24,878 nucleotides of DNA from contig VSNT01000007.1 of NCBI GenBank assembly GCA_009774465.1, positions 1 through 24,878 on the forward strand, given 5' to 3'. The notes under the pieces were generated by a model. The model was not told where the DNA came from, ran no database searches, and saw only the letters and a list, made by a program, of their open reading frames with translations. Of the stretch, positions 23,912-24,878 are shown one piece after another. The translations under genes and the position numbers were made by a program. Each line of letters starts with the position of its first letter. Position 1 is the stretch's first letter. Origin of the DNA: Lachnospiraceae bacterium (GTDB taxonomy: Bacteria > Bacillota_A > Clostridia > Lachnospirales > Lachnospiraceae).

Positions 23912-24616
23912 ATGTCATATTGTGTAAACTGCGGTGTCGAGCTGGATGCTTCCCTTGGGAAGTGCCCGCTTTGTAATACTCCTGTAATTAATCCTTCCAA
24001 ACTGGAAGCGATTACCAGGACTTCTCCTTACCCCAAAGAACGCGGGCAGGTAGATGTGGTAAAAAGAAAGGATCTGGCAATACTTTCTACAATTTCCTTG
24101 ACCGCCACCTCCTTATGCTGCCTTTTACTGAATCTTTTTGTATTTTCCCAGACACCCTGGTCATTATTTATTATCGGCGCCTGTCTGATTTTATTTGTGG
24201 TGCTTATTCCGGTGCTTGTCTATACCCGGCTTCCCATTTACATTTCCCTGCTGTTCGACGGTATCGCCGCAGGTTTTTACCTGTATATGATTACCTTTAA
24301 CACCGCCTCCGACAGATGGTTTCATGAACTGGCGCTTCCGATTACATTGCTGGTAACAATACTAATAGAAATATTTGCACTTTTACTCCGTTCTTTTCCT
24401 GTTTCCTATATCACCACCGCGCTCTATTTCTTTCTGGAAGCTGCCATACTATGCGTGGGCATTGAGCTGTTAATTGACAATTACACAGATTCGCCCCTTA
24501 AATTAATGTGGTCGGCAATCGTTCTTACTGTATGCAGCGTTATTGCAATCGCCCTGATTACCGTCCTGTCAAGACGCCGCTTACGCGATGCAGTCAGAAG
24601 AAGACTACACTTTTAG
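23912..24616 (+). CDS. DUF6320-type zinc-ribbon membrane protein
   Basis: The 234-residue protein starts with a zinc ribbon, C4-x2-C7 and C18-x2-C21 (YCVNCGVEL ... GKCPLCN), then a linker and about six hydrophobic segments (from about residue 55 to 215), ending with a basic tail (RRRLRDAVRRRLH). It is therefore a membrane protein with a cytoplasmic zinc finger. The function is unknown; families of this shape often sit beside the acyltransferase and hydrolase in related genomes, from memory and unchecked. The ATG follows AAAGGA at 8 nt. A structured repeat begins 2 nt after its stop. Confidence 0.85.
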   Translation: MSYCVNCGVELDASLGKCPLCNTPVINPSKLEAITRTSPYPKERGQVDVVKRKDLAILSTISLTATSLCCLLLNLFVFSQTPWSLFIIGACLILFVVLIPVLVYTRLPIYISLLFDGIAAGFYLYMITFNTASDRWFHELALPITLLVTILIEIFALLLRSFPVSYITTALYFFLEAAILCVGIELLIDNYTDSPLKLMWSAIVLTVCSVIAIALITVLSRRRLRDAVRRRLHF

Positions 24617-24617
24617 C

Positions 24618-24791
24618 CCACAGTTCAGCCATGAAAAAATGATAATTGGGCGTGGATGCTCGCATCCAAAGCACTGTTATCATTTTTTCATGAGCGGAGC
24701 GCCCATTAATGAAGTAAAAGGTGAGCCGCTTTAAGCGGCGCCGGCTGCGCAAGCAGACGCTTTTACGAATGAATGGGCGGCTGAACTGTGG
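24618..24791. repeat. Multi-stem structured element after the DUF6320 gene, copy 1
   Basis: A 13-bp perfect outer inverted repeat (24618-24630 with 24779-24791, CCACAGTTCAGCC) encloses two arms. Arm A is a 15-bp perfect stem (24631-24645 with 24677-24691) with an inner GGATGC-TC-GCATCC hairpin. Arm B pairs CGCCCATT and GTAAAAG with AATGGGCG and CTTTTAC and holds two small GC hairpins. It could be the terminator region of the gene or a small mobile repeat. Confidence 0.75.
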
Positions 24792-24798
24792 ACTACGA

Positions 24799-24878
24799 AT
24801 GAAAAATGATAATTGGGCGTGGATGCTCGCATCCAAAGCACTGTTATCATTTTTTCATGAGCGGAGCGCCCATTAATG
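24799..24878. repeat. Structured element, partial second copy (cut by the window end)
   Basis: This repeats 24631-24711 with a single-base difference in an A-run; the last 71 bases are identical. It holds arm A and the start of arm B, with a period of 167-168 bp. The array probably continues beyond the window. Confidence 0.85.

Noticed and set aside
24594..24836. An 80-codon minus-strand frame.
   Set aside because: It reads through the palindromic repeat arms and has no ribosome binding site or family match.

Overview
The window is chromosomal DNA from a spore-forming Clostridia, most likely a Lachnospiraceae-type Firmicute. The main signs are spore genes (sigK, gpr, spoIIP), the order rpsT / gpr-spoIIP-lepA-hemW, the order dgt-dnaG-rpoD-trmK, strong AGGAGG-type ribosome binding sites with several TTG and GTG starts, and moderately AT-rich DNA. 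Genus and species cannot be fixed from sequence alone. Almost all of it is core genome. No phage, insertion sequence with a transposase, CRISPR array or tRNA gene was seen.

Layout, left to right. (1) 6-2721, minus strand: dprA and comM, two DNA-uptake/recombination genes. (2) 2722-4641, minus: a sigK-like sporulation sigma gene followed by a degenerate HD-domain protein, ended by a 12-bp hairpin. (3) 4757-10072, minus: the spore and translation operon gpr-spoIIP-lepA-hemW. (4) 10255-10518, plus: rpsT, divergent from gpr, with its own promoter and a two-way terminator. (5) 10575-12409, minus: an Rpn/PD-(D/E)XK nuclease-like gene overlapping by 4 nt a predicted lipoprotein with a trypsin-like fold. 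(6) About 12710-13270, minus: rnpB, the RNase P RNA, with its P12 region enlarged by three 51-nt tandem repeats. (7) 13641-14626, plus: an orphan MerR/TipAS regulator with a typical MerR promoter. (8) 14694-21188, minus: dgt-dnaG-rpoD-trmK-nucleoside kinase, a housekeeping cluster. (9) 21262-24616: an HSL-type alpha/beta hydrolase (minus), divergent from an HHxxxDG acyltransferase-like gene (plus), then a DUF6320-type zinc-ribbon membrane protein (plus). (10) 24617-24878: a dense structured repeat running off the window.

Within the clusters the logic is clear in places. gpr and spoIIP act late in sporulation and engulfment, and sigK controls late mother-cell genes. dgt, dnaG and rpoD link dNTP balance, priming and the housekeeping sigma factor. 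dprA and comM both act on incoming single-stranded DNA.

The most unusual content is non-coding. There are four palindrome-rich pieces in 25 kb: the repeat insertion in the RNase P RNA, a 215-bp MITE-like element at 23656-23870 with 23-bp perfect inverted repeats, a 41-bp hairpin shared between that element and the comM leader with a compensatory base-pair change, and the tandem multi-stem element at the right end. Together they suggest small structured repeats that spread in this genome, one of which may have entered an essential ribozyme.
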